64,000 nucleotides of DNA from Lactobacillus amylovorus DSM 20531 (GCF_002706375.1 NZ_CP017706.1:1984001-2048000), one strand, 5' to 3'; shown: positions 34,886 through 46,121, numbered from the stretch's first letter. The notes: a model not told the origin generated them from the sequence alone. Numbers and translations are program-made.

Positions 34886-37621
34886 TTAATTTTTACGTTT
34901 ATTTTTGTCGTAATCTAGTCCAAATAAACCAGCCAATGCAGCAATCCTAGACCAATGATTCCTAAGTTAGATTTGTTTTCACCAGTTTGTGGAAGTGTAT
35001 TTTGCTTATTAGTAGTTGTCTTTGAAATAACAGGCTTTATCTGACCCTTTGACTGAATAGCATCTTTTCAATGTAAGTACTGGTTGCCTTAGGGGCGCTG
35101 AGATAGTTGTAGTCGTGACAATGTTTTTGCGTTTGACTATGAGGAGCAACGTTAGTACTTGATTTATAGTTAACTCTTTTAATTTCAGATGGTTGTACAG
35201 GAGTAGTGTCTGGTAAAACCGTTGCGTTAGTTGGTTGAGCAGTTGCAGTTGGCTCGACAGTAGGAAGTGGTGTTACTGGAGTAGTGGGATCTGGTGCCGG
35301 AGCTAAAGTAGGTTGTTGAGCTGGTTGAGTTGATTTAGGAGTTGATGGATTTATAGTTTGAATATATGGAATTTGAACTATGATTGAACCACCATTTTGG
35401 TTATATAGAGAAGTTATTTCATCGTCATTAAATGAAATGCCTGGAATACTGCCATTATCACCCTTAATGATTAAAAATGGTTTGCCAGTATTGTTGTTCA
35501 CAATAAATGTACCATTTGCATCAAGCTTGTAGTTTCCAACCAATGTTTGTGGTAATTGACTAAATGGAATAGCCGGAAGTGAAATTGCATTGCCATTAGC
35601 GTCTACGAGTTTCCAGTTGCCATAGGCAATTACTCCAGTTACCAAATCAGTTTGTCCATCACGAGTAAAATGCAATTCTTGATTTATTGGGGCATATTGA
35701 TCAGGAACAGTTTGTCCTTGCTTTGAGCCGTTCTCGTAGTAATAAGAAACGTGTTCTGTTATCGTGGTTGATTGTGATTCAGCTGCTTGCTTTTTATGTG
35801 TAAAGTGGACGATGAAGTATTGTGGGTGAGAGTCAGTTCCGTCTGTGTTGTTATTGATATTATTGAATTGAGGAAGATGCCGGTTACGGCAAAACTAGCT
35901 GGATTACCATCGGAGTCTAAAATAGTATCTGCACTGTCGGCATTTTCACTTTGGTAATTATCAAAAGTTGTCGCAGCTTCATCACCAAAATTAATCCAGT
36001 TACCAGCTGGGTCATTTACAGAAATAGCTTGATTATTAAAATTACTATCAACGTTTAAAAATTGCTTTAAATCATCATAATAATATCTGATTACTGCTTG
36101 TTGTTGCACTTGAGTTTCAGATCCATTACCGCTATTGTTTTGCCAAACGATAATATGGTTAGAAGTAGTGCCAGTACCTTTACTGTGAATTTCTAACCAC
36201 ACTGGTGAATTTCTTGGATTTTCAACCGCGGCGTCAACTTGAATGAAGTAGGCGTGTCTACTATAAGAAGTGTCATTTTGACCATTAGAAGGAACATGAA
36301 AAGGACCGTCACTTGATTGATCAACAGAGAAGCCAGATGAATTGGAATGAGCTTTTAGATAATCCTCAAAAGCTGTTTATTCATCTGGATGAGTAGTTAA
36401 GTAACTATAAACATTTTGTGTTTGACCAGAAGGTATGTCATCAATACCGTAACGATTACCTTGACCATCTGAAACTAAATTTGTTGGGACTTCAAAGATG
36501 TTAATTGAACTTGGCAAGAAAATTTGATTATGGAAGGTTGTGCTAAACTGAGCATTTATAAGCGTGAGAATATCATTAGGGTTTAAGTTATTACCATAAT
36601 TGAAGTAGAATCACCATTGATATATGGTATCGTTATCCTTTAAATTGTTGTCGCTATAGTCCTTGTCACTTATATTATTCCATTGTCTTTCTGATCCGGC
36701 ATTGGTAGTTACCATTTGAATCCTTGAAGAATTTCGCCTGAACTAACCCTGTCTTGAGTAGGAATGTAATGAGCATAAAATGCAGTTTTAGTTTCCGTAT
36801 TACCTGTAGGATATGTAATTTTTACGCTTACAGGAATGTCTTCACCAGTTTTACCAGCGTTGCTTGCAAGATAATCCTTTACTTTACTATTATTTGCAAG
36901 AACATTAACACTAAGGGTAACGCTGGTAGTTAAATTGGTTCCGCTATACCAAGCGTTTAGCTATATCGGTACGTTTTTCAAAGTACCAATTTCCGCCATT
37001 ATTGATTCCGTCATTAGTCATTAAAGGATCGGTTGAGCCAGTATCACCGTTAACGATTTGAACGGTAATCGGATTATCATGAGTGACGGATCTAACGTTG
37101 TTTAAATTAACAGTGGTATCAACTTGAACAGTATCTTGATCAGATGCTAAGTTAGCTGGATTATTTGGGGTAGTTGTTTGAGTTAAATTTGTACCATTAT
37201 TCTTCTTTGTTGCGGGAACGGTAGAAGAGTAGGAAGGCTGATCAGTATCAGCTTCGCTTTTAGCTAATGAGATTGCGAGCTTGCTGTCGTTCTGTTTTTC
37301 TTGGGATGCAGTACTGTCTCCATTTTTATTGTTAGAAGATGATTCTTGGGTGTTGTCCTTAGAACTGATTTCTGATGAAGTAGAATTATCCGTCTTTGTT
37401 TCAACATTTTGTTGATCGGAATCTACTGTTTGAGCATTTTCTTTAACTTCAGTAGTTTGCTGAGATGCATTATTTTCGTCTGCGTGAACAAGTTGACTAT
37501 TGCTTAAGAAAAATGTAGTACCAAGTGCTACTGCAGCTAAACCTACAGATATTTTACGAAAGCCAAATCTTTGTTTACCGTAAAGTTTGGCATTAAAATC
37601 TAAATCTTTTTTATGTTCCAT
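34886..37621 (-). pseudogene. Large YSIRK/LPXTG cell-wall adhesin, multiply broken
   Basis: The 5' piece (37621-36944) has a YSIRK-type signal (KQRFGFRKISVGLAAVALG) with cleavage near VHADE, then a Ser/Thr/Asn/Gln-rich low-complexity stretch. After a frameshift near 36950 the protein continues in other frames (WYSGTNLTTSVTLSVNV, then FEVPTNLVSDG and others) with in-frame TGA near 36617 and TAA near 36377, and further shifts near 35760 and 35080. The 3' end encodes a Pro/Thr-rich spacer, LPQTG, a hydrophobic segment and KNKRKN, with one more shift inside the sorting signal. About 900 residues originally. It does not show Mub or SlpA repeats that I can recognise. Confidence 0.85.
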
Positions 37622-37810
37622 AATATTTAAACCTTTCTTGGGAATTAAGATTTTTATAACACCTTTACAATAACACTTTTAAATAACAAAGCTACACAGA
37701 AAATACAAAAAATCTTATAGAAGTATATGGGCATAGCTATACCTATAATTACAGATTGGTAGGGATCTTATTTAACAATATAAAATAACGGCAATTTTAT
37801 ATAAGTACAT

Positions 37811-37842
37811 AAAAAGGAGTAATATAAAATTACTCCTTTTTA
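37811..37842 (-). terminator. Bidirectional terminator downstream of the 30-aa peptide gene
   Basis: AAAAAGGAGTAAT pairs perfectly with ATTACTCCTTTTT around ATAAA or so; the T runs serve both strands. Confidence 0.85.
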
Positions 37843-37868
37843 AATATAAATATTATTTTAGTCGTTAT

Positions 37869-37961
37869 TTATTTTGCAATTGCTAATGCGGTTACCACGA
37901 AAGCGGCAATCATTGCAACTGTAAAACCAATGATACCCAATAAAATATTCATTTCAGTCAT
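37869..37961 (-). CDS. Orphan 30-residue membrane peptide
   Basis: The ORF begins MTEMNILLGIIGFTVAMIAA and ends ALAIAK; almost the whole chain is one membrane helix. AGAGGAAG lies directly upstream of the first ATG; the second Met (residue 4) is an alternative start. It has its own promoter (37998-38026) and a terminator 27 bases after the stop, so it is an independent unit. Size and shape resemble type I toxins and small membrane regulators, but I see no clear antisense RNA and no sequence match that I know. Function unknown. Confidence 0.55.
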   Translation of the reverse strand: MTEMNILLGIIGFTVAMIAAFVVTALAIAK

Positions 37962-37997
37962 CTTCCTCTATATATGTTACTTCTATAAATGTGGCAT

Positions 37998-38026
37998 AAT
38001 TTAAGTGTAACATAAAAATCGTCCAA
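37998..38026 (-). promoter_or_regulatory. Promoter of the 30-aa peptide gene
   Basis: On the minus strand, TTGGAC (38026-38021) and TAAATT (38003-37998) are exactly 17 bases apart. A second possible pair (TTACAC and TATAGA, also 17 apart) lies a little further downstream. Confidence 0.55.
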
Positions 38027-38050
38027 TGGCTGAATAAATTGTAAGCGTTT

Positions 38051-38560
38051 TTATTCAAGCAGATCAGCAAACTTAGCTTCTGTAACTTTGGCCAAGTCTT
38101 CTGGATTTAAGAAAACACTGCGTCCAAGTTTACCACTTGAAACACCAACTTCGTCTGTTTCCTTCATTGTGTTATCTAGATAGATAGGGAAGTGGTGCGT
38201 AAAGTGAATACCAATAGGAGTATTAGCACCATGAACGTAACCTGTTGTCTTTTCTAGTTTCTTTAAAGGAAGCATTTCACATTTCTTATTTCCAGAAACC
38301 TTAGCAAGTTTTTTCATGCTTAAATGTTCAGTAACTGGTACAACTCCGACAAGTGGGCCGGTTTTATTTCCTTCACATACCAAGGTCTTGTAGACGAATT
38401 GCTCTTTGTCCCTTAGAATAGAGGTGTCCATTTGCGCAACTCCACCTTTATCTTTGGTGACCGCAAATTCGGCTTGACGATACTTGACCTTATGTTGGTC
38501 TAATATTTTTTCGACTAATGTTTTCTCAAGTTTATTCTTTTTATTTTTCTTCTTTGACAT
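38051..38560 (-). CDS. YbaK/EbsC-type aminoacyl-tRNA deacylase
   Basis: Hydrolyses mischarged Cys-tRNA-Pro or similar. The start is the ATG at 38560 with AGGTGAT upstream (the frame upstream to 38587 lacks a ribosome site), giving 169 residues, the family length. A basic head (SKKKNKKNK) precedes the domain. The active-site Lys lies in QFVYKTLVCEG and the GYVHGANTPIGI loop carries the conserved Gly. It is divergent from prmA, with the two starts only 62 bases apart. Confidence 0.88.
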   Translation of the reverse strand: MSKKKNKKNKLEKTLVEKILDQHKVKYRQAEFAVTKDKGGVAQMDTSILRDKEQFVYKTLVCEGNKTGPLVGVVPVTEHLSMKKLAKVSGNKKCEMLPLKKLEKTTGYVHGANTPIGIHFTHHFPIYLDNTMKETDEVGVSSGKLGRSVFLNPEDLAKVTEAKFADLLE

Positions 38561-38622
38561 ATTTATCACCTTTAACCATGATAGCATTGCTCAAAGAAAA
38601 TCCCAAAGGAGTTTATATATTA

Positions 38623-39567
38623 ATGAAGTTACTTATTATTAAAATTGACACAAGTCATGAAGTAGAAGATGCTTTAGGCGTTTATGCTCAAGACAACTTA
38701 AATGCACTCGGCATTGAATCAAGAAAGCGCAGCGACTTTGAACAAGCCGGTTGGCTTCATGATTCGACTGTCGTTGAGATGGACGACATCAAAGATTTGC
38801 CTAAGGATACCTATTTCTATGCCTACTTTGATGAAGAAGCTGATAAAGATGAACTTGTTAAAAAATTCCAAGCTAAGCTCAAGGAACTTGCAGGTTATGG
38901 CTTAAATATCGGTGAAGGTAAGATCACTACTTCTTATATTAAGGACCAAGACTGGAACACTGCTTGGCAAAAGTATTACCACGTAATCGACTTCTCCAGA
39001 CACTTGGCTATTGTACCTGAATGGGAAGACTACAAGCCTGCCTTTAGCGATCAACAATTGATCAAGCTTGATCCAGGTCTTGCCTTTGGTACAGGTAACC
39101 ACAAGACTACGCAACTAGCTATGATGGGACTTGAACGTGCCATGATTAAGCCAATGAGCGTAGTTGATGTAGGTACTGGTTCTGGTATTTTGGCTATTGC
39201 TGCTTCCAAGCTTGGCGCAACCGATGTTTTAGCTACCGATATTTCAGATGAATCAGTGACTGCAGCTAAACAAAACTCAGCTTTGAATGATTTAACCAGC
39301 ATTCGCGTACAAAAGACTAGTTTGCTTGCGGATGTTAAGGGTAAATTCGATATTATCGTAGCTAACATTTTAGCTGAAATCTTGCTCGACTTGATTCCAC
39401 AAATGGATGCTCACTTAAATGATGGTGGTCAAATCATTTTCTCAGGTATTGATTACTTACAATTGCCTAAGATTGAAAAAGCCTTAGATGAGAATGGTTT
39501 TAAAATTGACTTGACCATGAGACAAGGTCGCTGGATTGGGTTAGCTATTACTAGAAAAGAAAAATAA
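38623..39567 (+). CDS. prmA: Ribosomal protein L11 methyltransferase
   Basis: Trimethylates ribosomal protein L11 with S-adenosylmethionine. The longer frame begins antisense to the YbaK-like gene; the real start is the ATG at 38623 (MKLLIIKIDTSHEVEDAL) behind AAAGGAG, giving 314 residues. The SAM site VVDVGTGSGILAIAASKLGA is near residue 178, followed by the NPPY-like VANILAEIL. Domain order is the substrate-recognition N-terminus and then the methyltransferase core. It is the first gene of a conserved block leading to relA. Confidence 0.94.
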   Translation: MKLLIIKIDTSHEVEDALGVYAQDNLNALGIESRKRSDFEQAGWLHDSTVVEMDDIKDLPKDTYFYAYFDEEADKDELVKKFQAKLKELAGYGLNIGEGKITTSYIKDQDWNTAWQKYYHVIDFSRHLAIVPEWEDYKPAFSDQQLIKLDPGLAFGTGNHKTTQLAMMGLERAMIKPMSVVDVGTGSGILAIAASKLGATDVLATDISDESVTAAKQNSALNDLTSIRVQKTSLLADVKGKFDIIVANILAEILLDLIPQMDAHLNDGGQIIFSGIDYLQLPKIEKALDENGFKIDLTMRQGRWIGLAITRKEK

Positions 39568-39622
39568 ACGTGGTAAAATATTATCAATTAAATTAAACTT
39601 TGATGAGAGACACAAATTTTTA

Positions 39623-39985
39623 ATGAAAAAAATTGGGGATAAAATAAAAGAAATTTCAGTAATCAAGAAGTTAAATGCCCATGCATGGATGCCGCTTGTC
39701 TGGTGGAGTATTTTGGTGGCAATTTTGCCATACATTTTCAGTATCTGCCGTTTGCCAATAGTTTTTAGAGTTGGTTTGCTGTTTTTCATCATTAATGGCG
39801 TGATTGCCTATCATTTAGGCAGTTTAATCAGTCATTTGAACTTAAGCAGATGGTGGTTAATATTGATGCCAGTCGTGTTCGATTTAGCAATTTTGCCAAA
39901 ATTTGCTCTGTATAATTTAATGTTTGGTTTGATTTATCTAATAATCGAACTCTTCGGACTACTGAATAAAAATATTTACCGTTAG
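39623..39985 (+). CDS. Small membrane protein between prmA and relA (120 aa)
   Basis: A 120-residue protein with a basic N-terminus and three or four hydrophobic segments (MPLVWWSILVAILPYIFSI, VGLLFFIINGVIAYHLG, LILMPVVFDLAILP, LMFGLIYLIIELFGLL). Not recognised. The ribosome site is poor. It sits 14 bases before the relA start, so it is probably part of the same transcript. Confidence 0.7.
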   Translation: MKKIGDKIKEISVIKKLNAHAWMPLVWWSILVAILPYIFSICRLPIVFRVGLLFFIINGVIAYHLGSLISHLNLSRWWLILMPVVFDLAILPKFALYNLMFGLIYLIIELFGLLNKNIYR

Positions 39986-39999
39986 AGGGGATGACCTTA

Positions 40000-42240
40000 A
40001 TGTCCAAATATGTTGAAATGACTCATGATCAGGTAATTGATGCCTGCAAAAAATATATGAATGATAAGCAAGTAGCTTTTGTAGAGAAAGCATATGAGTT
40101 TGCCAATAAGGCTCATGCTGGACAAAAAAGGGCATCTGGCCAACCTTATATTATTCACCCTACACAAGTTGCTGGAACGCTTGCAACCTTAGGCCTTGAT
40201 CCAGATACAGTGGCTGCAGGATTTTTGCACGATACTGTTGAAGACACGCCAGTAACCAATGATGAACTGAAAGAAAAATTTGGCGAAGATGTTGCTTTTA
40301 TTGTTGATGGCGTAACCAAGTTAAACAAGTACGAATATAAGTCACACCAAGAATTTTTGGCTGAAAATCACCGTAAAATGTTGATTGCGATGGCTAAGGA
40401 CCTGCGGGTAATCATGGTTAAATTGGCTGACCGTTTGCACAACATGCACACATTGCAGCACCTGCGTCCAGACAAACAACGCAGAATTGCTTCAGAAACC
40501 ATGGATATTTATGCTCCGCTGGCCGATCGTTTAGGTATCGGGACGATCAAGTGGGAGCTGGAAGATATGAGTTTCCACTACTTAAATCCTGAAGCTTACT
40601 ACCGTATTGTTAACTTGATGGATGTTAAGAGAAGTCAACGTGAAAAGTACATTGCTGATACGATCAAAACGCTTAAGAAAACTTTAGATGAATTAGGCAT
40701 CAAGTACGAAATTTACGGTCGTCCAAAGCATATTTACTCCATCTACAAGAAGATGGTGAATAAGCACAAGGACTTCGATGAGATCTATGACTTGCTGGCT
40801 GTTCGTGTAATTGTTAAAAATGTCCGTGATTGTTACGCAGTTTTGGGTGCCGTTCATACCGAATGGAAGCCAATGCCAGGACGTTTCAAGGACTACATTG
40901 CTATGCCAAAGGTAAACGGCTATCAATCACTTCACACTACCATCATTGGACCCGGCGGTCGTCCACTTGAAATTCAAATCAGAACTGAAGCTATGCACCA
41001 AGTTGCTGAATACGGTGTTGCTGCCCACTGGGCATATAAGCGTGGCAACTTCAATGGGGTTGAAGCTACTTCATCAGGTGAAAAGCTAGATATGGTTCGT
41101 GAAATCCTTGAATTGAAGGATGAAACCAAGGACGCCGGCGAATTTATGAAGTCAGTTAAGAGTGATATCTTCTCTGACCGTGTTTACGTCTTCACGCCAA
41201 AGGGCGAAGTTTACGAATTGCCAAAGGGCTCTGTAACTTTGGACTTTGCATACGCAATTCATACCCAAGTAGGAAGTCATGCAGTTGGTGCCAAGGTTAA
41301 CAATAAGTTAGTGCCACTTGACTACAAGTTGAGAAATGGTGACGTCATTGAAATTATGACGCAAACTAATGCCACACCATCTCGTGACTGGGCCGACATG
41401 GTTAAGACCTCAAGAGCACGCAACAAGATTCGCCGCTACTTCAGAGGACAAGACCGTGAAGAAAGCATCAATCACGGTGAACAAATGGTAGCCAATATGA
41501 TTCGTGAAGAAGGACTTGCTCCTAAAGACTTCATGGATAAAGAGCACATTGAAAAATTATTGGACCACTTCAATTACCATACTGAAGAAGAATTGTATGC
41601 CGCAGTTGGTTTTGGCGATTTGTCAGCTCAAGCCGTTGTTAACCGTTTGACCGTTGACTTGCGTCGTGAAGACGAAAAACAAAAGCAAAAGAAACTCGAA
41701 GAGAAGATTTTGAATTCTGGTCAGCAATCTGTTCAAGAAGAGCAGCCAAAGAAGAATTCAAATTCTGTCATGAAGGTTAAGCATAAGAATGGCGTCATGA
41801 TTCAAGGCGTCAGTGACTTAATGCTTCACTTGGCTAAGTGCTGTAACCCAGTTCCTGGTGATAAGATTATCGGTTATGTTACTAAGGGGCGTGGTGTTAC
41901 TATTCACCGTACCGATTGCCGCAACATTACCAAGGAAGCTGAAGAACAAGGGCGTTTGATTGATGTTGAATGGGAGAATGTTGAAGAAAACAGTGTTCAA
42001 TCATTCAATGCCAACATCGAAATCTTTGGCTACAACCGTTCAAACTTGCTTAGCGACGTCATTAACAAGTTGAACTCACTTACCAAGAACATCAATAATA
42101 TTTCTGGTAAGGTTAACGAAGACAATATTGCTCATATTTATGTCACAGTTGCGGTTAAGAATGCTAACCAGCTTGATGAAATCTTGAGCAAATTGCGTGA
42201 TATTCCAGATGTTTATGAAACAAAGAGGTCAGATAATTAA
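40000..42240 (+). CDS. relA: Bifunctional (p)ppGpp synthetase/hydrolase (RSH)
   Basis: Controls the stringent response. I prefer the ATG at 40000 (9 bases after AGAGGGG) to the one at 39991, giving 746 residues. Domain order: hydrolase HD domain with HDTVEDT near residue 80, synthetase domain with [13 protein letters not shown] near 240, then TGS ([15 protein letters not shown] near 405), helical, and C-terminal ACT domain. Both active sites look complete. The stop codon overlaps the dtd start (TAATG), so the two are translationally coupled. Confidence 0.95.
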   Translation: MSKYVEMTHDQVIDACKKYMNDKQVAFVEKAYEFANKAHAGQKRASGQPYIIHPTQVAGTLATLGLDPDTVAAGFLHDTVEDTPVTNDELKEKFGEDVAFIVDGVTKLNKYEYKSHQEFLAENHRKMLIAMAKDLRVIMVKLADRLHNMHTLQHLRPDKQRRIASETMDIYAPLADRLGIGTIKWELEDMSFHYLNPEAYYRIVNLMDVKRSQREKYIADTIKTLKKTLDELGIKYEIYGRPKHIYSIYKKMVNKHKDFDEIYDLLAVRVIVKNVRDCYAVLGAVHTEWKPMPGRFKDYIAMPKVNGYQSLHTTIIGPGGRPLEIQIRTEAMHQVAEYGVAAHWAYKRGNFNGVEATSSGEKLDMVREILELKDETKDAGEFMKSVKSDIFSDRVYVFTPKGEVYELPKGSVTLDFAYAIHTQVGSHAVGAKVNNKLVPLDYKLRNGDVIEIMTQTNATPSRDWADMVKTSRARNKIRRYFRGQDREESINHGEQMVANMIREEGLAPKDFMDKEHIEKLLDHFNYHTEEELYAAVGFGDLSAQAVVNRLTVDLRREDEKQKQKKLEEKILNSGQQSVQEEQPKKNSNSVMKVKHKNGVMIQGVSDLMLHLAKCCNPVPGDKIIGYVTKGRGVTIHRTDCRNITKEAEEQGRLIDVEWENVEENSVQSFNANIEIFGYNRSNLLSDVINKLNSLTKNINNISGKVNEDNIAHIYVTVAVKNANQLDEILSKLRDIPDVYETKRSDN

Positions 42241-42677
42241 TGCGAGTTGTAATTCAAAGAGTCAATCATGCGCAAGTCGATATTGCTGGCGAGACAGTTG
42301 GCAAGATTGGCAAAGGATTTTTGCTACTAGTTGGTATTAAAGAGGGGGATGAACTTCCCGTAGTCAAAAAGGCAGCCGATAAGGTTGCCAAAATGCGTAT
42401 TTTTGAAGATGAATATGGTAAAACTAACTTGTCTTTAAAAGATGTACATGGTGAAATTTTGAGCGTTAGTCAATTTACTTTGCTTGCTAATACTAAGAAG
42501 GGTAATCGCCCTAGTTTTGTTGAAGCAATGCGTCCACCAAAGTCCAAAGAACTTTGGGAAGATTTCAATCATGAGCTTGAGCAAGATGGCTTCCATGTTG
42601 AGACCGGTGAATTCGGCGCCGACATGCAAGTTAGCTTAGAAAACGATGGTCCATTCACAATTGTGTTAGATCTTTAG
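42240..42677 (+). CDS. dtd: D-aminoacyl-tRNA deacylase
   Basis: Removes D-amino acids from tRNA. It is 145 residues with the [17 protein letters not shown] segment (catalytic Thr region) near 78-94 and the cross-subunit Gly-Pro motif [11 protein letters not shown] at the end; the usual GPVT form is varied. It starts on the last base of relA and closes that operon. A T-box leader follows. Confidence 0.94.
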   Translation: MRVVIQRVNHAQVDIAGETVGKIGKGFLLLVGIKEGDELPVVKKAADKVAKMRIFEDEYGKTNLSLKDVHGEILSVSQFTLLANTKKGNRPSFVEAMRPPKSKELWEDFNHELEQDGFHVETGEFGADMQVSLENDGPFTIVLDL

Positions 42678-42696
42678 AGAAAATCGCTTTCAAAGG

Positions 42697-42725
42697 TTGA
42701 CTTTAATACAATAAAAATATAAGCT
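42697..42725 (+). promoter_or_regulatory. Promoter of the hisS-aspS operon
   Basis: TTGACT (42697-42702) is followed after 15-17 bases by TATAAG or TAAGCT. The -35 box is good; the -10 is ambiguous. Confidence 0.5.
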
Positions 42726-42729
42726 AAAA

Positions 42730-42934
42730 AAGAATTATCGATGACAAAGAATGAAGATTAGCAGAAATCTATTTAAAGAGACTGCTCATTGTGGTGAGAG
42801 AGCAGATAGATCGCGGTCTGTGACACCTTTAACAGATAATGGATCGTCTGGCGAGCGTTAATCGCAGCAACCAAAAAGGTGGTACCGTGCTAATTTAAGC
42901 GCCCTTGATTTTAGTTCAAGGGCGCTTTTTTTTA
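42730..42934 (+). promoter_or_regulatory. T-box riboswitch controlling hisS-aspS
   Basis: The conserved T-box AAGGTGGTACCGTGC is at 42876-42890. A long terminator hairpin (AGCGCCCTTGA with TTCAAGGGCGCT, then eight T residues) is at 42898-42934. Stem I has an apical helix CTGCTC/GAGCAG and, on its 3' side, the sequence GTGACACC: GAC (Asp) at 42822-42824 overlaps CAC (His) at 42824-42826 by one base. The operon encodes both matching tRNA synthetases, so either or both tRNAs may be sensed. Confidence 0.85.
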
Positions 42935-42969
42935 TTAATAAAGTTATCAAAATAAAAAAGGATGATTAA

Positions 42970-44256
42970 ATGAGAGTACAAAAACCAAAAGGCACAGTCG
43001 ATATTTTGCCTGAACAATCCGGTTCATGGCAAAAGGTCGAAGAAACTGCAAGAAATTTCTTCAACCGTGCCAACTACCGTGAAATTCGTACGCCAAGTTT
43101 TGAAAACTACGAAATTTTCTCACGTTCAAGCGGTGATAGTTCTGAAATCGTAGAAAAGCAAATGTACGACTTCAATGATAAGGGTGGTCGTCATATTGCC
43201 CTTCGTCCAGAAGGAACTGCCGGAGTAGTTCGTGCTTACGTTGAAGACAAGATGTATGCACCAGAAGTAGTTAAGCCATTTAACGTATTTTACATGGAAT
43301 CTACTTTTAGATACGAACGTCCTCAAGCAGGTCGTCAACGTGAATTCCACCAAATCGGTGTAGAAAGCTTCGGTTCAAGCAATCCACTTGCTGATGTTCA
43401 AACCATTATGATGGGTCACGACTTGCTTGCTGAATTAGGCGTTAAGAACTATCAACTTCACATCAATACTTTGGGCAATGAACAAGTACGTAAGGATTAC
43501 CACAACGCACTTGTAAACTACTTCACTCCAGTTAAGGATGAATTATCTGAAGATTCTCAAAGAAGATTGCGTGATAACCCATTACGTATTTTGGATTCTA
43601 AAGATGATCGCGACAAGAAGTTCTTGCCAGATGCTCCTAAGATTCGTGACTTCCTTGATGATGATTCAAAGCAAAACTTCGAATCAATTTTGAAGATGCT
43701 TGATCAATTGGGCATTGACTATGTTATCGACGATGACTTGGTTCGTGGCCTTGATTACTACACTGGCGTAATCTTTGAATTCATGGTTGAAGATAAGAGC
43801 CTTTGGGAATCAGCTACTACTATTTTGGGTGGTGGCCGTTACGATCACTTAGTTGAAGAATTCAACGGCCCAGCTACACCAGCTGTTGGTTTTGGTATTG
43901 GTGAAGAAAGATTAATGCTTGTTTTGGAAAAGCAGAATCCAGCTTTATTTGAAAATAGAGGCATTGATTTCTTCATCACTAATATTGGTGATGGTACTGC
44001 TCAAAAGGCTATTGAAATTACTAGAAGTTTGCGCAAGCAAGGCTTTGAAGCAGATTTTGATGTTAACCAAAAGAAGCTTAAGGCACAATTCAAGAAGGCC
44101 GACCGTGATCATGCTAAGTATGTAATTACTTTAGGTGAAAAGGAACTTGAAAACGGCGTTTTGAATATCAAGCGTTTAGCTGATGGTAAGACCATTGATT
44201 TAAGTCTTGAAGACATCAATGATATGAGTAAGGTAATGAAGGATTTAGAGGATTAA
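42970..44256 (+). CDS. hisS: Histidyl-tRNA synthetase
   Basis: A class II synthetase of 428 residues. Motif 1 region, motif 2 ([18 protein letters not shown] near 113-130), the histidine-specific [12 protein letters not shown] near 258, and motif 3 ([11 protein letters not shown] near 304) are all present, then the anticodon-binding domain. First gene behind the T-box, with aspS two bases after its stop. Confidence 0.96.
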   Translation: MRVQKPKGTVDILPEQSGSWQKVEETARNFFNRANYREIRTPSFENYEIFSRSSGDSSEIVEKQMYDFNDKGGRHIALRPEGTAGVVRAYVEDKMYAPEVVKPFNVFYMESTFRYERPQAGRQREFHQIGVESFGSSNPLADVQTIMMGHDLLAELGVKNYQLHINTLGNEQVRKDYHNALVNYFTPVKDELSEDSQRRLRDNPLRILDSKDDRDKKFLPDAPKIRDFLDDDSKQNFESILKMLDQLGIDYVIDDDLVRGLDYYTGVIFEFMVEDKSLWESATTILGGGRYDHLVEEFNGPATPAVGFGIGEERLMLVLEKQNPALFENRGIDFFITNIGDGTAQKAIEITRSLRKQGFEADFDVNQKKLKAQFKKADRDHAKYVITLGEKELENGVLNIKRLADGKTIDLSLEDINDMSKVMKDLED

Positions 44257-44258
44257 CA

Positions 44259-46112
44259 ATGGAAAAGATCGAAGAAAGAACAGACTATTGTGGCAATATT
44301 ACTGAAAAATATATAGGCCAAGATGTAAACCTTTATGGTTGGGTACAACGTGTACGTAACCTTGGTAACTTGGTTTTCATCGATTTGCGTGATCGTGAAG
44401 GTTTAGTACAAATCGTTGTTAACAAGGATTCCGGTAAGGAATTGATGGATATTGCTGACTCACTTGGTAACGAATACGTTCTTCAAGTTAAGGGTAAGGT
44501 TGTTAAGCGTTCAGAAGTAAACCCTGACATGAAGACTGGTCAAGTAGAAGTTGATGCTACTGAAATCATCATCTTGAACAAGGCTAAGAACCCTCCGTTT
44601 GAAATTAAGAATGGTGTTGATATTTCTGAACAAACTAGATTAAAGTACCGTTACCTTGATCTTCGTCGTCCAGAAGTTCAACAAGCTATTATCTTACGTT
44701 CAAAGATTTTGCGTGCTACTCACGAATTCTTTGACGAAAACGGCTTTATCGATATTGAAACTCCAATTTTAGGTAAGTCATCTCCAGAAGGTGCACGTGA
44801 CTACTTAGTTCCTTCAAGAATTTACCCAGGTAGCTTCTACGCACTTCCACAATCACCACAATTGTTCAAGCAACTTTTGATGGGTGCTGGCTTTGATAAG
44901 TACTACCAATTGGCACGTTGTTTCCGTGACGAAGACTTACGTGGCGATCGTCAACCAGAATTTACTCAAATCGATATGGAAATGTCATTTGCTGACGAAG
45001 AAACTATCCAAGGCTACACTGAAGGTCTTTTGAAGAAGATTATGAAGGATGTTAAGGGTATTGACCTTAAGACTCCTATTAAGCGTATTACTTGGACTGA
45101 CGCAATGAACAAGTACGGTAGTGACAAGCCTGATACTCGTTACGGCATGCTTATCCATGACTTAAGCTCAATCTTTAAGGACAGCGACTTCAAGGTATTC
45201 TCAGGTGCAATTGCTGATGGCGGCTTTGTTAAGGGTATTGCTGTTAAGAACGGTGCTAAGGAATACTCACGTAGGAAGCTTGACAAGAAGGCTGACTTCA
45301 TCAAGCGTTTCCACGCTAAGGGTTTAGCTTGGGTTAAGTACGAAGATGGTGAATTCTCAGGTCCTGTTGCTCGTTTCTTGACTGATGACAACAAGGAAGC
45401 TTTGAAGAAAGAATTCGACCTTGAAGGCGGCGAATTAGTAGTATTTGTTGCTGACAAGTGGAAGGTAATTTGTGACTCATTGAACCACCTTCGTCGTGAA
45501 TTCGCTAAGGAAACTGGTATTATTCCTAAGGGCGTTTATGACTTTGTCTGGGTTGTTGACTGGCCATTATTCGAATACGATGAAGGTCTTGGCCGTTGGG
45601 TAGCAGCTCACCACCCATTCACCATGCCAGATGATGAAGGTGTAAAGCTTTTGACTACTGAACCACACAAGGCACACGCACGTAGTTACGACATCGTTAT
45701 GAACGGTGACGAAATGGGTGGAGGTTCAATCCGTATTCACAAGCGTTCAATCCAAGAAAACATGTTTAAGGCACTTGGTTTCACTAAGAAGCGTGCTTAC
45801 GAACAATTTGGTTACTTAATGGATGCTTTGGACATGGGCTTCCCACCACACGCAGGTCTTGCAATTGGTCTTGACAGATTTGCTATGATGCTTGCTGACA
45901 AGGATAATATTCGTGACGTATTGGCATTCCCTAAGAACGCTAGTGCTTCAGAACCAATGATGCACGCTCCAGCTCCAGTAGCAGATCAACAATTAGCTGA
46001 CTTAGGTATTGAAGTTGAAGATAAGTACCAAGACAGTGTTAAGGCAACTGAAGAACGTCTTGAAAAGATGGCTGCAGAAGATGCCGAAGAAAACTCAACT
46101 TGGGACAAGTAA
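44259..46112 (+). CDS. aspS: Aspartyl-tRNA synthetase
   Basis: A class IIb synthetase of 617 residues. The N-terminal OB-fold anticodon domain covers about 1-110, followed by the catalytic core with motif 2 ([18 protein letters not shown] near 217-234), the bacterial GAD insertion (about 300-420) and motif 3 ([13 protein letters not shown] near 535). Co-transcribed with hisS. Codon use is strongly biased, as for high expression. Confidence 0.97.
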   Translation: MEKIEERTDYCGNITEKYIGQDVNLYGWVQRVRNLGNLVFIDLRDREGLVQIVVNKDSGKELMDIADSLGNEYVLQVKGKVVKRSEVNPDMKTGQVEVDATEIIILNKAKNPPFEIKNGVDISEQTRLKYRYLDLRRPEVQQAIILRSKILRATHEFFDENGFIDIETPILGKSSPEGARDYLVPSRIYPGSFYALPQSPQLFKQLLMGAGFDKYYQLARCFRDEDLRGDRQPEFTQIDMEMSFADEETIQGYTEGLLKKIMKDVKGIDLKTPIKRITWTDAMNKYGSDKPDTRYGMLIHDLSSIFKDSDFKVFSGAIADGGFVKGIAVKNGAKEYSRRKLDKKADFIKRFHAKGLAWVKYEDGEFSGPVARFLTDDNKEALKKEFDLEGGELVVFVADKWKVICDSLNHLRREFAKETGIIPKGVYDFVWVVDWPLFEYDEGLGRWVAAHHPFTMPDDEGVKLLTTEPHKAHARSYDIVMNGDEMGGGSIRIHKRSIQENMFKALGFTKKRAYEQFGYLMDALDMGFPPHAGLAIGLDRFAMMLADKDNIRDVLAFPKNASASEPMMHAPAPVADQQLADLGIEVEDKYQDSVKATEERLEKMAAEDAEENSTWDK

Positions 46113-46121
46113 TCTTTAAGT

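Noticed and set aside
34886..37621. Tandem repeats or phase-variable tracts in the adhesin
   Set aside because: I looked for Mub, SLAP or Ser-rich repeats and for long homopolymers or short tandem repeats at the frameshift points; none is convincing, so I treat the gene as dead rather than phase variable.
38518..38622. N-terminal extension of prmA
   Set aside because: It runs antisense through the start of the YbaK-like gene, and the family begins MKLLIIKI; AAAGGAG supports the ATG at 38623.
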